Shown: positions 27,169 through 36,233 of the stretch, piece by piece | Layout: each line of letters starts with the position of its first letter | Position numbering within the stretch: position 1 is the stretch's first letter | NCBI GenBank assembly: GCA_018362895.1 | Contig: JAHALR010000003.1 | Location: 182,165-246,164 of the forward strand | Source: Clostridium sp. | GTDB lineage: Bacteria > Cyanobacteriota > Vampirovibrionia > Gastranaerophilales > Gastranaerophilaceae | Direction of reading: 5' to 3' | Length of the DNA stretch: 64,000 bases | Program-made: the position numbers and the translations under genes | The notes under the pieces: generated by a model | What the model saw: the letters and a program-made list of their open reading frames with translations, nothing else | Databases searched by the model: none | What the model was told of the DNA's origin: nothing

Positions 27169-27558
27169 ATGAAAGCTCCTGATATCAATTTAAAAAAGCC
27201 CTTTGTAAATGGTTACAAATCTGTTAAAGAAGGTGTAAAAAATACCTATACAAAAGTAAAACCCTCTTTAGATAAAGGAATTAATTATACAAAAGAATTG
27301 TCCAAAGATACAATTTCTTTTGTTAAAAATAATCCTAAAAAAACAGGACTTATTGCCGGAGCTGCTATTCTTTTGACAGGACTCGTGACAGGTTTTGTTA
27401 AAGCAGTTAAAGCTAACAAAGTGAAAAGTGAACATATTGAACATCAAAGAGAATTTATCAATGTGCTGAAAGAAGAAATTGTTGACAGACAGGTTGTAAT
27501 AGATGCTTTGAACGATGCTGTTGACGTTGCTTTAAAAGCACGTAAAAAAGCAGAGTAA
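27169..27558 (+). CDS. Small single-helix membrane-anchored protein
   Basis: 129-residue unrecognised protein: a basic, Tyr/Lys-rich N-terminal 60 residues, one Gly/Leu-rich transmembrane helix (GLIAGAAILLTGLVTGFV, about 65-82), and a C-terminal amphipathic helix (about 92-129) likely to form a coiled coil. Strong RBS (aggaaaagtgagg) precedes the ATG. Its 220-base upstream region is very AT-rich and divergent from the coiled-coil gene at 25584. A terminator follows. Confidence 0.72.
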   Translation: MKAPDINLKKPFVNGYKSVKEGVKNTYTKVKPSLDKGINYTKELSKDTISFVKNNPKKTGLIAGAAILLTGLVTGFVKAVKANKVKSEHIEHQREFINVLKEEIVDRQVVIDALNDAVDVALKARKKAE

Positions 27559-27576
27559 AATTTTCAAAATATAAAA

Positions 27577-27622
27577 GAAGTCCCTTTGAAAGTTCAGGCT
27601 TTTAAATAAGGGACTTTTTTTA
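27577..27622 (+). terminator. Intrinsic terminator
   Basis: aagtccctt and aagggactt pair across a 20-base loop and are followed by seven T residues. Confidence 0.7.
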
Positions 27623-27668
27623 TATCATGATTTTTAATGGTTAAAAATCTGAATTAAGAGAAGAAGCT

Positions 27669-30107
27669 TTGAGTGAAATTGCAAAAACTAGACTTACAAT
27701 TGCAGCATCAACTTTTTATATAATCGGTGTAATTTCGTTTTTTACTAATAACATTTTTGTTTGTGCCTTTTTGGCTTTAATTGTTCTTTTGATTGCCTTG
27801 AAAAAAGATTTCATAAGTGGTAAATCAGCATGTATTTTTTATTTGTTATTTGCAATAGCGATTCTAAATTGTCATTTTCAGATAAAGAATTTTGATGCTT
27901 TGTCAGAATATGTTTATACAAACGGCACGATTAAAGGTGTAGTGGACTCTATACCTACTACAAATATTACAGGCAGAACAAAATTCTATTTAAAAACGGA
28001 TGAATATAATACAGACAAAGCTCATCTTCAGAACATAAAAGCCAGAACAATTGTAACTCTTTATGATAGAGATGAGAATCTGGCAAAAATAAAAATAGGA
28101 GATAGGATTGAATTATCAGGTAAACTTAGAAAACCGGTGTCTGCAAAGAATCCTTCTCAGTTTGATTATGCAAATTATTTGAAAAATCACAAAACGTTTT
28201 CTACTTTTTATTCAAAAGGGAATAATTGGAAAATTATATCAAAGCCAGATAAATTTAGCGGAAAATTTCTCCAGAAGCTCAATGATAAAAGAGCAGAAAT
28301 AATCAATATTCATAAGAAATATATGAAGAGTCCTAACCTTGAAGTTTTGGGTGGTATTGTTTTTGGTGATGATGCAATCAATCCTCCAGATGATATAAAA
28401 AGCTCTTTTATTAATTCAGGTCTTTTGCATATTCTTGCTGCATCAGGAATGAATGTTTCAATTATTTTTGGGATATGGTTTTTCCTTGCAATGAGAATGA
28501 AACTTAATTATAGGTTTGCAATATTGATAGGAGCAATTCTTGTTGCTTTTTATACTTTGATGACAGGAATGGGGCCGTCTGTTTTAAGAGCGGCTTTGAT
28601 GATCGAGTTTGTTTTATTCGGTAAGTTAATAGACAGAAATGCTGACGGAATTTCTCTTGTGTTTTTCGTTGCTCTTTTGCTGCTTTTATATAATCCTGCA
28701 ATGATAAATGATGTAGGTTTTCAATTATCTTTTATTGTGACTTTTGCTTTGATGTTTAATTGTCCTCCTGTTCTTGAAAACATAAAGAATAAATTTGGCG
28801 AATTTATTGCGGGTGCTGTTATGATACCTGTCATTGCACAATTGTGGGCCGCACCAATACAAATGTTTTATTTTAATACATTTGCTTTGTACTCTGTATT
28901 GGCTAATTTAGCTATTACACCTTTTATTATGATAATAAGTTTTCTTGGCTTTTTAGGTTCTATTATTGCAATGATTCCGGTTAAAATTCTCACTGACAAA
29001 GCTTGTATGATATTTGATTTTATATTAAATCCTATTGTTTATGTACTTATAGATATTTCAAATTATTTTTCAAGTCTTCCGAATTCGCTGATTGCAACTG
29101 CTCATCCTGATTTGTTTAAGCTGTTTTTATATTATTCTATTTTGTTTGTTATTGGTTTCTCTATAAGGAACAAATTTAAAGACAAAAGACTGTTGTATTT
29201 GATCTTTGTTCTGTTGATGGTGTTTTTTTTCAGTTTTATAAAAATAGAGAAGAATAATCTTGAGGTTCTTGTTTTTGATGTTGGGAATGCGGATAGTTTC
29301 TTAATAAAAACTCCGCAAAAGAAGTATGTTCTGATTGATACGGGACATGGCTCAATTACCTCAAGTTTTTCAAAGGCTGATGCGATTATAAACAAGTACT
29401 TGAAGGATAACGGAATAAAAGCTCTTGATTTAATGATTTTGACACACTTCGATTCAGACCATTCCGGAGGTGCTATTGATATAATGAAAACAGTTGAGGT
29501 GAAAAAAGTACTTTTAAATAAAGACAAGGACGATTCAAAAACAACAAAAGCTATTACAAAATATATAAAATCTAATAACATAAATGTTTTTGAAGCAAAT
29601 AACAATGAAATTTTGCTGGAAGAACACGATTTTAAATTGATTTCATACACACCTGATTTTAAAGAAGATAAAAATGATAATGACAATTCCATAATCACAC
29701 TTTTGACTTATGGTGATTTTGATATGTTATTCATGGCTGACGGCGGAATCAGAAGCTTTGATAAAATTAAGAAATATCTTCCTGAAAATAAAAAGATTGA
29801 GATATTGAAAGCAGGACACCATGGTGCAAATCATGTTGTAAGTAATAGAATGCTGAAGTTTTTGAAATCTGATGTTGCTGTGATATCAACAGGGTACAAT
29901 ACTTATGGTCATCCAAGAAAAGAAACTTTGAGGATTTTATCGAAAAATAATGTCAAAATATATCGTACGGATTTGAATAATGCTTTGAAAATAATCTCTG
30001 ACGGCGAAAAGTATGAAGTTTATAAATTTAACACCAGTAATAAAGAATTTTCAAAGGATATTGAACGACGAGCGGATTATGTTTCGGATATAATAGAAAA
30101 GAATTAA
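27669..30107 (+). CDS. comEC: DNA uptake channel ComEC/Rec2
   Basis: 812-residue inner-membrane protein that carries single-stranded DNA into the cytoplasm during natural transformation. N-terminal membrane helices and an OB-like extracellular domain (about 60-210) precede the Competence domain (LLHILAASGMNVSIIFGIW, GPSVLRAALM, about 250-500). A C-terminal metallo-beta-lactamase domain follows (THFDSDHSGGAID at about 591, GHHGANH). It starts with TTG at 27669, and the exact start is uncertain. It is first of three closely packed genes (comEC, TPR, TSCPD). Confidence 0.93.
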   Translation: MSEIAKTRLTIAASTFYIIGVISFFTNNIFVCAFLALIVLLIALKKDFISGKSACIFYLLFAIAILNCHFQIKNFDALSEYVYTNGTIKGVVDSIPTTNITGRTKFYLKTDEYNTDKAHLQNIKARTIVTLYDRDENLAKIKIGDRIELSGKLRKPVSAKNPSQFDYANYLKNHKTFSTFYSKGNNWKIISKPDKFSGKFLQKLNDKRAEIINIHKKYMKSPNLEVLGGIVFGDDAINPPDDIKSSFINSGLLHILAASGMNVSIIFGIWFFLAMRMKLNYRFAILIGAILVAFYTLMTGMGPSVLRAALMIEFVLFGKLIDRNADGISLVFFVALLLLLYNPAMINDVGFQLSFIVTFALMFNCPPVLENIKNKFGEFIAGAVMIPVIAQLWAAPIQMFYFNTFALYSVLANLAITPFIMIISFLGFLGSIIAMIPVKILTDKACMIFDFILNPIVYVLIDISNYFSSLPNSLIATAHPDLFKLFLYYSILFVIGFSIRNKFKDKRLLYLIFVLLMVFFFSFIKIEKNNLEVLVFDVGNADSFLIKTPQKKYVLIDTGHGSITSSFSKADAIINKYLKDNGIKALDLMILTHFDSDHSGGAIDIMKTVEVKKVLLNKDKDDSKTTKAITKYIKSNNINVFEANNNEILLEEHDFKLISYTPDFKEDKNDNDNSIITLLTYGDFDMLFMADGGIRSFDKIKKYLPENKKIEILKAGHHGANHVVSNRMLKFLKSDVAVISTGYNTYGHPRKETLRILSKNNVKIYRTDLNNALKIISDGEKYEVYKFNTSNKEFSKDIERRADYVSDIIEKN

Positions 30108-30123
30108 AGAGCAAGAGGTATGT

Positions 30124-30882
30124 ATGGATAAGATGCTTGATCAGGCAATGGAATATTTTAAAAAAAGAGATTATGAAAATGCTATGACTGTTTTTCAGAA
30201 TCTTCTTGAACAGGATCCTAAAAATCCTCATTTATTAAATAATGTGGGACTTTGTTTGGCTCATCAAGGTCAAATTTCTCGGGCTGAGGAATATTTTAGA
30301 AAAGCATTGTTTTTGGATGAAAAACTTGCTGAAACATATATAAATCTTGCCGATGTATATTACAAACAGAACCGTTTGTGGGAGGCAATAGATTTGCTTC
30401 AGGGTGCTGTTGCAATTTTGCCTGACAATGCTGCTTTAAGACATTTTCTTGCAAGAATTTATATTGAAGACAAAAGATATGATGATGCAATTGACGCATT
30501 GGATTCTGTTTTGGAATTGGCTCCTGAGAATTATGATGCAAACTGGGATCTTGGGATGGTGTATTTTGAAACAGGTGACTGGGCAGGTGCTATTTCTAAC
30601 TTTGAAGAAGTTTTGCAGTATGTTCAGGAGAATGAACTTATTTTTTATCAAACAGCACTTGCTTATGAGGCTAATGATGAACTAGACAAAGCTGTTTCAA
30701 ATCATTTGAAGGCGATAGCTGTAAATGATAAATTCCCCCTTTCATACAAACGTCTGGGGATGTTGTTTATGGCTAGAGGTGATAATGATGATGCTAGAGA
30801 GTATTTTGAAGAATATATAAACTTTGATGTACCTCAAGAAGAAAAGGACAATATTAAAAAAATTTTAGAAAGATTAGGCTAA
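30124..30882 (+). CDS. Tetratricopeptide repeat protein
   Basis: 252 residues built from about six TPR units (for example LLNNVGLCLAHQGQISRAEEYFRKAL, INLADVYYKQNRLWEAIDLL). There is no signal peptide or catalytic domain, so a cytosolic protein-interaction scaffold is expected. It lies 16 bases after comEC and one base before the TSCPD gene. A link to competence or pili is only contextual. Confidence 0.9.
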   Translation: MDKMLDQAMEYFKKRDYENAMTVFQNLLEQDPKNPHLLNNVGLCLAHQGQISRAEEYFRKALFLDEKLAETYINLADVYYKQNRLWEAIDLLQGAVAILPDNAALRHFLARIYIEDKRYDDAIDALDSVLELAPENYDANWDLGMVYFETGDWAGAISNFEEVLQYVQENELIFYQTALAYEANDELDKAVSNHLKAIAVNDKFPLSYKRLGMLFMARGDNDDAREYFEEYINFDVPQEEKDNIKKILERLG

Positions 30883-30883
30883 A

Positions 30884-31153
30884 ATGAGTGAGATTATACA
30901 ATATCAGACAACAGGCGTATGCTGTGGATTAATGCAGGTAAAAATTAATAACGGAATTATTGAAGATGCAGAATTCTTAGGAGGATGCAACGGTAATCTT
31001 CAAGGTATTAAATCCTTAATAAAGGGTATGAAAATTGACGATGTTATCTCAAAACTTAAGGGCATTCAATGCGGCGCAAAGTCTACAAGCTGCCCTGATC
31101 AGCTTGCACAATGCTTAATCGAATATAAATCAAAAGAACTAAAAACTGTCTAA
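30884..31153 (+). CDS. TIGR03905-type TSCPD domain protein
   Basis: 89-residue protein whose C-terminal STSCPDQLAQCL is the TSCPD signature. It is also found at the end of vitamin B12-dependent ribonucleotide reductases. The free-standing TIGR03905 form is a conserved hypothetical, possibly metal- or nucleotide-related. Cysteines in VCCGLM, GGCNGN and IQCGAK accompany the motif. Start follows the TPR stop by one base, so it is translationally coupled. Confidence 0.88.
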   Translation: MSEIIQYQTTGVCCGLMQVKINNGIIEDAEFLGGCNGNLQGIKSLIKGMKIDDVISKLKGIQCGAKSTSCPDQLAQCLIEYKSKELKTV

Positions 31154-31212
31154 TTCTCTGACACTATAAACTTATCTGTGCTGTGTTATAATGAATGTAA
31201 ACAGAGGTGCAG

Positions 31213-31866
31213 ATGTCGGATAAAAATTTATTGTGTATAGTTTTGACATTTGGGTTAGCATTTTTTGTTATAGGAAATGCTTTTAGGGCTGGAAATCCGC
31301 TTCTTGGGATTGAAACTCTGTCTATTTGGCTTGTCATTTATATGATTATGCCTATGGCTTTTGTTGTGGAAAAAAAGACTGATTATGCAGCCGCAACTGT
31401 ATGTTGGAAATCGATTTTTTTCAGAACTGTTGAAACTGGTTATTTGTTTATTAGTTTTTGTTCTGCACTTTTGTTGTCAATTTTGTTTGATGATGTAACG
31501 GATTTTCTTGGACCTTTTATTCCGGAAAGACCGGAGTTTAACACTCTTATTATAATATTGCTGGTTTTAATCAGTGCTCTTTTGAGTCTTATTTTTTATA
31601 TGCTTTTTTCTAAAGTAAGAATTGAAAAGTTAAAAAGAAACGGTATTAAGGTAATTGTAGATATAAAAGATGTTAAGTTTTTAAATGGAAATTGTTATGT
31701 TGTTGCAGAAACTTTTCATCCTGAAACTCAGGAACATCTAAGATTGTTGGGCAAAACATATTCTGAAAAGAAAGAAGACATTCCTCCTCAAATGCCTGTA
31801 TATTTTGACAAAAAGGACTTGGGAAATTATTATTTTGATACTTATAGCTGGCTGGAAGAAAATTAA
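31213..31866 (+). CDS. Four-helix membrane protein with soluble tail, unknown
   Basis: 217-residue unrecognised protein. Hydrophobic helices at about 5-24, 33-52, 70-92 and 105-127 are followed by a soluble beta-like domain of about 85 residues (VKFLNGNCYVVAETFHPETQ, PVYFDKKDLGNYYFDTYSWLE). ATG 31213 is preferred over an in-frame GTG at 31207 because agagg (31203-31207) is then spaced as an RBS. It stands alone between the comEC group and the convergent histidine kinase. Confidence 0.75.
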   Translation: MSDKNLLCIVLTFGLAFFVIGNAFRAGNPLLGIETLSIWLVIYMIMPMAFVVEKKTDYAAATVCWKSIFFRTVETGYLFISFCSALLLSILFDDVTDFLGPFIPERPEFNTLIIILLVLISALLSLIFYMLFSKVRIEKLKRNGIKVIVDIKDVKFLNGNCYVVAETFHPETQEHLRLLGKTYSEKKEDIPPQMPVYFDKKDLGNYYFDTYSWLEEN

Positions 31867-31867
31867 T

Positions 31868-32869
31868 TTATTTAGGCAGGCATATTATAAATGTAGTGAA
31901 AATATTTGAAGGGTCGTCTTTTGATGAATCTATCATGATTTTTCCATTGTGAGCTTTTATAATTCTGTTGGACAGATAAAGTCCGAGTCCTGTTCCTACT
32001 TTGCGGAATTTTTTTGCCGTGGTGTAATATTTATCAAAAACATGGTCTATTTCTTCTTTTTTTATGCTTTTGCCATAGTTTGTAATTTTTATATATATGT
32101 TTTTTTCATCATCTGTTAATGTTATATCAACATTTGAGCAAGATTCACTGAAAGAAATAGCATTGAGTATAAGATTTTTAAATACTCTTTTTATGTAAAA
32201 TTCATCTAGCTGAATTTTGCCAAAATATTGGGAATAAAAATTCAGAGCAATTGAATCTGTGTCTGAAATAGGTTTCATTTCTTCAATTGTATTTTCAAGT
32301 AGCTTTTTTACATCAAGTTCTTCTTTATGCAAATCAATTTTAGTTTCGTTGAGTTTGTAGGTTTCAAGTATGATTTCTACAAGTTCTACAAGTTCTTTGT
32401 TGGAGTTTTTTAAGTAGCTTAGAGCTTCTTTTTGCCGCACATTAAGTTCTCCAAACTTATTTTCAAGAAGAAAATTCAACATATTTTTTTCTGCCAGGAT
32501 AGGAACTTTAAGGTCATGTGTTAATGTAGCTACGAAATCTTCTTTCAGCTGTTCTATTTCTTTTAGTGCTTCTATTTTTTTGTTTAAATCATTTTGATAT
32601 TCAACAATCATTTTTTCTCTGTCAACAATCGCTTCAATCATTCTGTTTATGCTTTCTGCAAAATTTGGAAGCATTGTAAAGGTTTCTTCATTTACTCTTT
32701 CATATAGATTGCCATAGCGTACAGAGTTTATTGTTTTCAAAATACCCCTGAGTAGTTTTTTATGGTTTCGAAATGTTTTTTTTAACTTTCTGTATTTCAT
32801 TGAAAGTGAAATCAATGAGACAGATAATATTATAATAAGTATACATAAACTGATTAACGCAAAATGCAC
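31868..32869 (-). CDS. Sensor histidine kinase
   Basis: 333-residue membrane-anchored kinase. One N-terminal helix (about 3-23), a HAMP-like or coiled linker, the HisKA domain with phospho-acceptor His118 in VATLTHDLKVPIL, then an HATPase domain with an N-box (LKNLILNAISFS) and G-box VGTGLGLYLSNRII. There is no response regulator beside it. It is the last gene of a tight minus-strand group flhB-sigma-kinase (gap of 12 bases), so a regulatory link to the sigma factor is plausible. Confidence 0.92.
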   Translation of the reverse strand: MHFALISLCILIIILSVSLISLSMKYRKLKKTFRNHKKLLRGILKTINSVRYGNLYERVNEETFTMLPNFAESINRMIEAIVDREKMIVEYQNDLNKKIEALKEIEQLKEDFVATLTHDLKVPILAEKNMLNFLLENKFGELNVRQKEALSYLKNSNKELVELVEIILETYKLNETKIDLHKEELDVKKLLENTIEEMKPISDTDSIALNFYSQYFGKIQLDEFYIKRVFKNLILNAISFSESCSNVDITLTDDEKNIYIKITNYGKSIKKEEIDHVFDKYYTTAKKFRKVGTGLGLYLSNRIIKAHNGKIMIDSSKDDPSNIFTTFIICLPK

Positions 32870-32881
32870 TAAATTTATACC

Positions 32882-33544
32882 TTAATAACCATAATGTTCA
32901 TGCTGAACAAGATATTCTCTGACATGATTAAGTGCAGATTGAACGATTCTTGTTATACGTGAGGAGGATAAACCTACCTGTTCGGCAATTTCTTTAACCT
33001 GCATGTTTCTATAAAATCTATATTCAACAACCAGTCTGTCTTTTTGTGGCAGAGTCGCAATTGCCTCTCTGATAGCTTTTCCCAGTTCTGAAATTTCTGC
33101 TTTTTCATCAGGAAGTGCATGAGGGTCTTTTATGAAATCAAACGGTGAATCGTTGTCAGAAGATGCAGCAGCAATCGAGTCAATTGACAGGATTGTTTCA
33201 TAGATAGCTTCTCTTACTTTACCAGGTGAAACATCTAAGCTATCATCAGAACTATCAGAGTCATCTTCAGTTTTTGTGTGTTTGAGAGAATACCATTTGT
33301 ATCTGTTTCTCAACTCATTTCTTATGGCCCAGCGAACGGCAGTTCCTATGTATGAACTGTTGTATTTTTCAAGCTGCTCTTCGGTCTTGTTTTTAATCAT
33401 TGCTTGAACAGCAATAATTCCGATAGAAACAAGTTCCTCATAATCCACCATATGAGAAGGGATACGTCTATGTTCTATCTTTGCGACTTTTTCAACGATT
33501 GATATATATTCTTTAATTTTATTTTGGGAAGTATGATTTACCAT
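32882..33544 (-). CDS. FliA-like sigma factor (sigma-28 type)
   Basis: 220-residue sigma-70 family member with region 2 (VDYEELVSIGIIAVQAMI, YIGTAVRWAIRNELRNRYKW) and region 4 (PQKDRLVVEYRFYRNMQVKEIAEQVGLSSSRITRIVQSAL). Size and neighbour (flhB, 2 bases upstream) suggest the motility sigma factor FliA/WhiG, but a long acidic Ser/Asp linker between domains is unlike classical FliA. An alternative group 3 sigma factor is possible. Confidence 0.8.
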   Translation of the reverse strand: MVNHTSQNKIKEYISIVEKVAKIEHRRIPSHMVDYEELVSIGIIAVQAMIKNKTEEQLEKYNSSYIGTAVRWAIRNELRNRYKWYSLKHTKTEDDSDSSDDSLDVSPGKVREAIYETILSIDSIAAASSDNDSPFDFIKDPHALPDEKAEISELGKAIREAIATLPQKDRLVVEYRFYRNMQVKEIAEQVGLSSSRITRIVQSALNHVREYLVQHEHYGY

Positions 33545-33546
33545 GG

Positions 33547-34644
33547 TTATTTCTTATCTGTCTTCTTAGTATTTATATTACTAGGTTTTTGTGTTTTTCG
33601 CAAATTATATACAAATAGTAAAATTTCTGCTACTGCTTTGTACAAATCAGGAGGAATTTCTCTGTTTACATCAACCAGTCTGAAAAGTGCTCTTGCGACC
33701 GGCGGGTTCTCAATTACAGGAATATTGTGCTCTCGTGCAATGTTTATAATTTTCTTAGCAAAAAGCTCTGTACCTTTTGCAACAAGTTTTGGCGATTCCA
33801 TTTCTTCCTGATCATATTTTAAAGCGCATGCTATGTGAGTGGGGTTTGTAACAACAAAGTCAGCATCAGGAACAGCATCCATCATTCCTTGTTGCATCAT
33901 TTGTTGTCGGCGTTGTCTGAGTGCAGCTTTTACGTTAGGGTCGCCTTCTGTATTTTTATATTCGTCTTTGACTTCTTTGAAGGACATTTTTTGGTCCTGA
34001 AGAAATTTCCAACGAGTCATTCCATAATCAGCAGCTGCAATAATCAAAAACGCTATGCTGGCTTTGATTACGAAATCCATAATCAATGCACCGAATTCTT
34101 GCATAATTGCAAAGTTGTTGTCAGTGGCAGCCAATCCAAGAATCACTTCGAAATGAGCACTATATACAGACCAGCCTACGTACCCGAGAATTGCTACTTT
34201 TACTATATTTTTTACCAGTTCAAAGAGTGTTTTTACTGACATTATATTCTTAAAATATTTTGTTGGATTGAGTTTGTCGAGTTTTGGTGCAAGTGGAGTT
34301 GTTGTAAACAATGGTCCAACCTGTATAAAATCACCAAGAATAGCTATAAACATTGCTATACCTAAGATTGGAGCAATAATGAGAATTGTCGGCACAAGTG
34401 TAATGAATAAAAGATAAGGAAGACCTATGTTTTCAAGGTGCTGGTTTGGAATTTGTTCATAGCAGAGTACAAAGAGCCTGGATATCTGGTCAAAAATAAA
34501 TGGTGCAAGTTTTGCTATGGCAAAAAACATTACAATCATTGCCAGAGCCGTTGAAAAATCTTTTGACTTTACAACCTGACCTTCTTTTCGAGCTTTTTCG
34601 AGTTTTTGGTGGGATGCCTCAAACTGCTTATCTTCATCACCCAT
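33547..34644 (-). CDS. flhB: FlhB/YscU-family export-gate switch protein
   Basis: 365-residue component of the flagellar type III export gate. Four transmembrane helices (about 33-53, 75-105, 145-165, 185-206) precede the cytosolic domain with the autocleavage motif NPTH (267-270), followed by IACALKYD and the conserved PVARALFRLVDVNREIP. Cleavage at N-P switches substrate from hook to filament. It heads an operon with a sigma factor and a histidine kinase. No other core flagellar gene is in the window, so flagellum versus another type III apparatus remains open. Confidence 0.88.
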   Translation of the reverse strand: MGDEDKQFEASHQKLEKARKEGQVVKSKDFSTALAMIVMFFAIAKLAPFIFDQISRLFVLCYEQIPNQHLENIGLPYLLFITLVPTILIIAPILGIAMFIAILGDFIQVGPLFTTTPLAPKLDKLNPTKYFKNIMSVKTLFELVKNIVKVAILGYVGWSVYSAHFEVILGLAATDNNFAIMQEFGALIMDFVIKASIAFLIIAAADYGMTRWKFLQDQKMSFKEVKDEYKNTEGDPNVKAALRQRRQQMMQQGMMDAVPDADFVVTNPTHIACALKYDQEEMESPKLVAKGTELFAKKIINIAREHNIPVIENPPVARALFRLVDVNREIPPDLYKAVAEILLFVYNLRKTQKPSNINTKKTDKK

Positions 34645-34730
34645 GGGGAGGGGTCCTTAATTTTTAATCTAACCAACTCAACGATAACATTCTATCATGA
34701 AATTTAATGATAAAAATGGTGTTTTCAATG

Positions 34731-34772
34731 TAAAAAAAACGGATTTTGAGAATTCAAAATCCGTTTTTTTTT
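34731..34772 (-). terminator. Intrinsic terminator of enolase gene
   Basis: aaaacggattttga and tcaaaatccgtttt form a long stem around gaat, with A and T runs on both sides. It sits 23 bases beyond the eno stop on the minus strand. Confidence 0.9.
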
Positions 34773-34794
34773 GTCTTATATCATTTTTTAATGA

Positions 34795-36108
34795 TTAACA
34801 TCCGCAGCTGCAAGCTGATTTGCCGCAAGATTGACCGTTGAATGCTTTCAATCCGGGGTATTTTGCAGCAGAACCGAGTTCTTCTTCGATTCTTATCAAT
34901 TGGTTGTACTTGCAGATTCTGTCTGTTCTAGAAGCAGAACCTGTTTTGATTTGACCACAGTTTGTAGCAACAGCCAAGTCAGCGATGAATGTATCTTCTG
35001 TTTCACCTGATCTGTGAGAAGAAATAGCTGTATAGCCTGCTTTGAATGCCATGTTCATAGCGTTTAATGTTTCTGTTAAAGTACCGATTTGGTTAACTTT
35101 TATAAGGATTGAGTTAGCTGTACCTGATTCGATACCTTTTTTCAATCTCTTAGTGTTAGTAACGAACAAGTCATCACCAACTAATTGACAGTGAGAACCG
35201 ATTCTGTCAGTAAGCATTTTCCAGCCTTCCCAATCTTCTTCAGCCATACCGTCTTCGATAGAGATGATAGGATATTTGTCAACCCAGTTAGCAAGGAAGT
35301 CAACCATTTCTTCTCTTGAAAGAACTTTTCCTTCGCCAGCAAGATTGTATTTTCCGTCTTCATAGAATTCAGAAGAAGCAACGTCTAAGCAAATCTTAAC
35401 TTGATCTGTTGTGTAGCCTGCTTTTTCGATAGCTTCGATGATAACTTTCAAAGCTTCTTCGTTAGAAGAAAGGTTAGGTGCAAAACCGCCTTCATCACCT
35501 ACTGATGTAACCATACCTTTAGCTTTAAGAACTGATTTGAGGTTATGGAATACTTCAGCACCCATTCTGATAGCTTCAGAGAATGAAGAAGCACCAACAG
35601 GTGTAATCATGAATTCTTGGAAGTCAACATTATTATCAGCGTGTGCACCACCATTTAATACGTTCATCATAGGGACAGGAAGTGTAGTAGCATTGATTCC
35701 GCCTAAATATCTGTACAAAGGCATTTCAAAAGCCATTGCAGATGCTTTAGCGCAAGCCAAAGAAACACCCAAAATAGCGTTGGCACCTAATTTGGATTTA
35801 TTTTCTGTTCCGTCCAATTCAAGCATCAATTTATCGATAGCTTGTTGGTTAGCAGCATTTTCACCGATAAGTTCCGGAGCAATGATTGTGTTAACATTAT
35901 CTACTGCTTTTAAAACACTTTTTCCGCAGTAAATAGATTTGTCACCATCTCTCATTTCAAGAGCTTCAAAAATACCTGTTGAAGCACCTGAAGGAACAGC
36001 TGCACGTCCTACAACGCCGCATGAAAGTGTAACATCAACTTCAACAGTCGGATTACCTCTTGAGTCAAGAATTTGTCTTGCTTTTACGTCTTCGATAGTT
36101 GTTGGCAT
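34795..36108 (-). CDS. eno: Enolase with Cys-rich C-terminal tail
   Basis: 437-residue glycolytic enzyme converting 2-phosphoglycerate to phosphoenolpyruvate. The core is intact: ILDSRGNPTVEVDV, SGASTGIFEALE, the metal ligands in VGDEGGFAP, SIEDGMAEEDW and VGDDLFVTN, and the signature ILIKVNQIGTLTETL. SHRSGETEDTFIADLAVA closes the active site. The unusual part is the last eleven residues, SCGKSACSCGC, with four cysteines absent from E. coli enolase, resembling a metal-binding or redox tail. The gene is single, with its own terminator. Confidence 0.96.
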   Translation of the reverse strand: MPTTIEDVKARQILDSRGNPTVEVDVTLSCGVVGRAAVPSGASTGIFEALEMRDGDKSIYCGKSVLKAVDNVNTIIAPELIGENAANQQAIDKLMLELDGTENKSKLGANAILGVSLACAKASAMAFEMPLYRYLGGINATTLPVPMMNVLNGGAHADNNVDFQEFMITPVGASSFSEAIRMGAEVFHNLKSVLKAKGMVTSVGDEGGFAPNLSSNEEALKVIIEAIEKAGYTTDQVKICLDVASSEFYEDGKYNLAGEGKVLSREEMVDFLANWVDKYPIISIEDGMAEEDWEGWKMLTDRIGSHCQLVGDDLFVTNTKRLKKGIESGTANSILIKVNQIGTLTETLNAMNMAFKAGYTAISSHRSGETEDTFIADLAVATNCGQIKTGSASRTDRICKYNQLIRIEEELGSAAKYPGLKAFNGQSCGKSACSCGC

Positions 36109-36233
36109 AATTTTTCCTCTTTTCTATTTGGTTTTTGCCTAAACGTTTTATGTATCTTTGCCAATAATTATCATACGAAAAAAAACTTTTTACAAGGAAA
36201 TCTTTGTATCTAAAATATGTTGTATTGGGTTTA

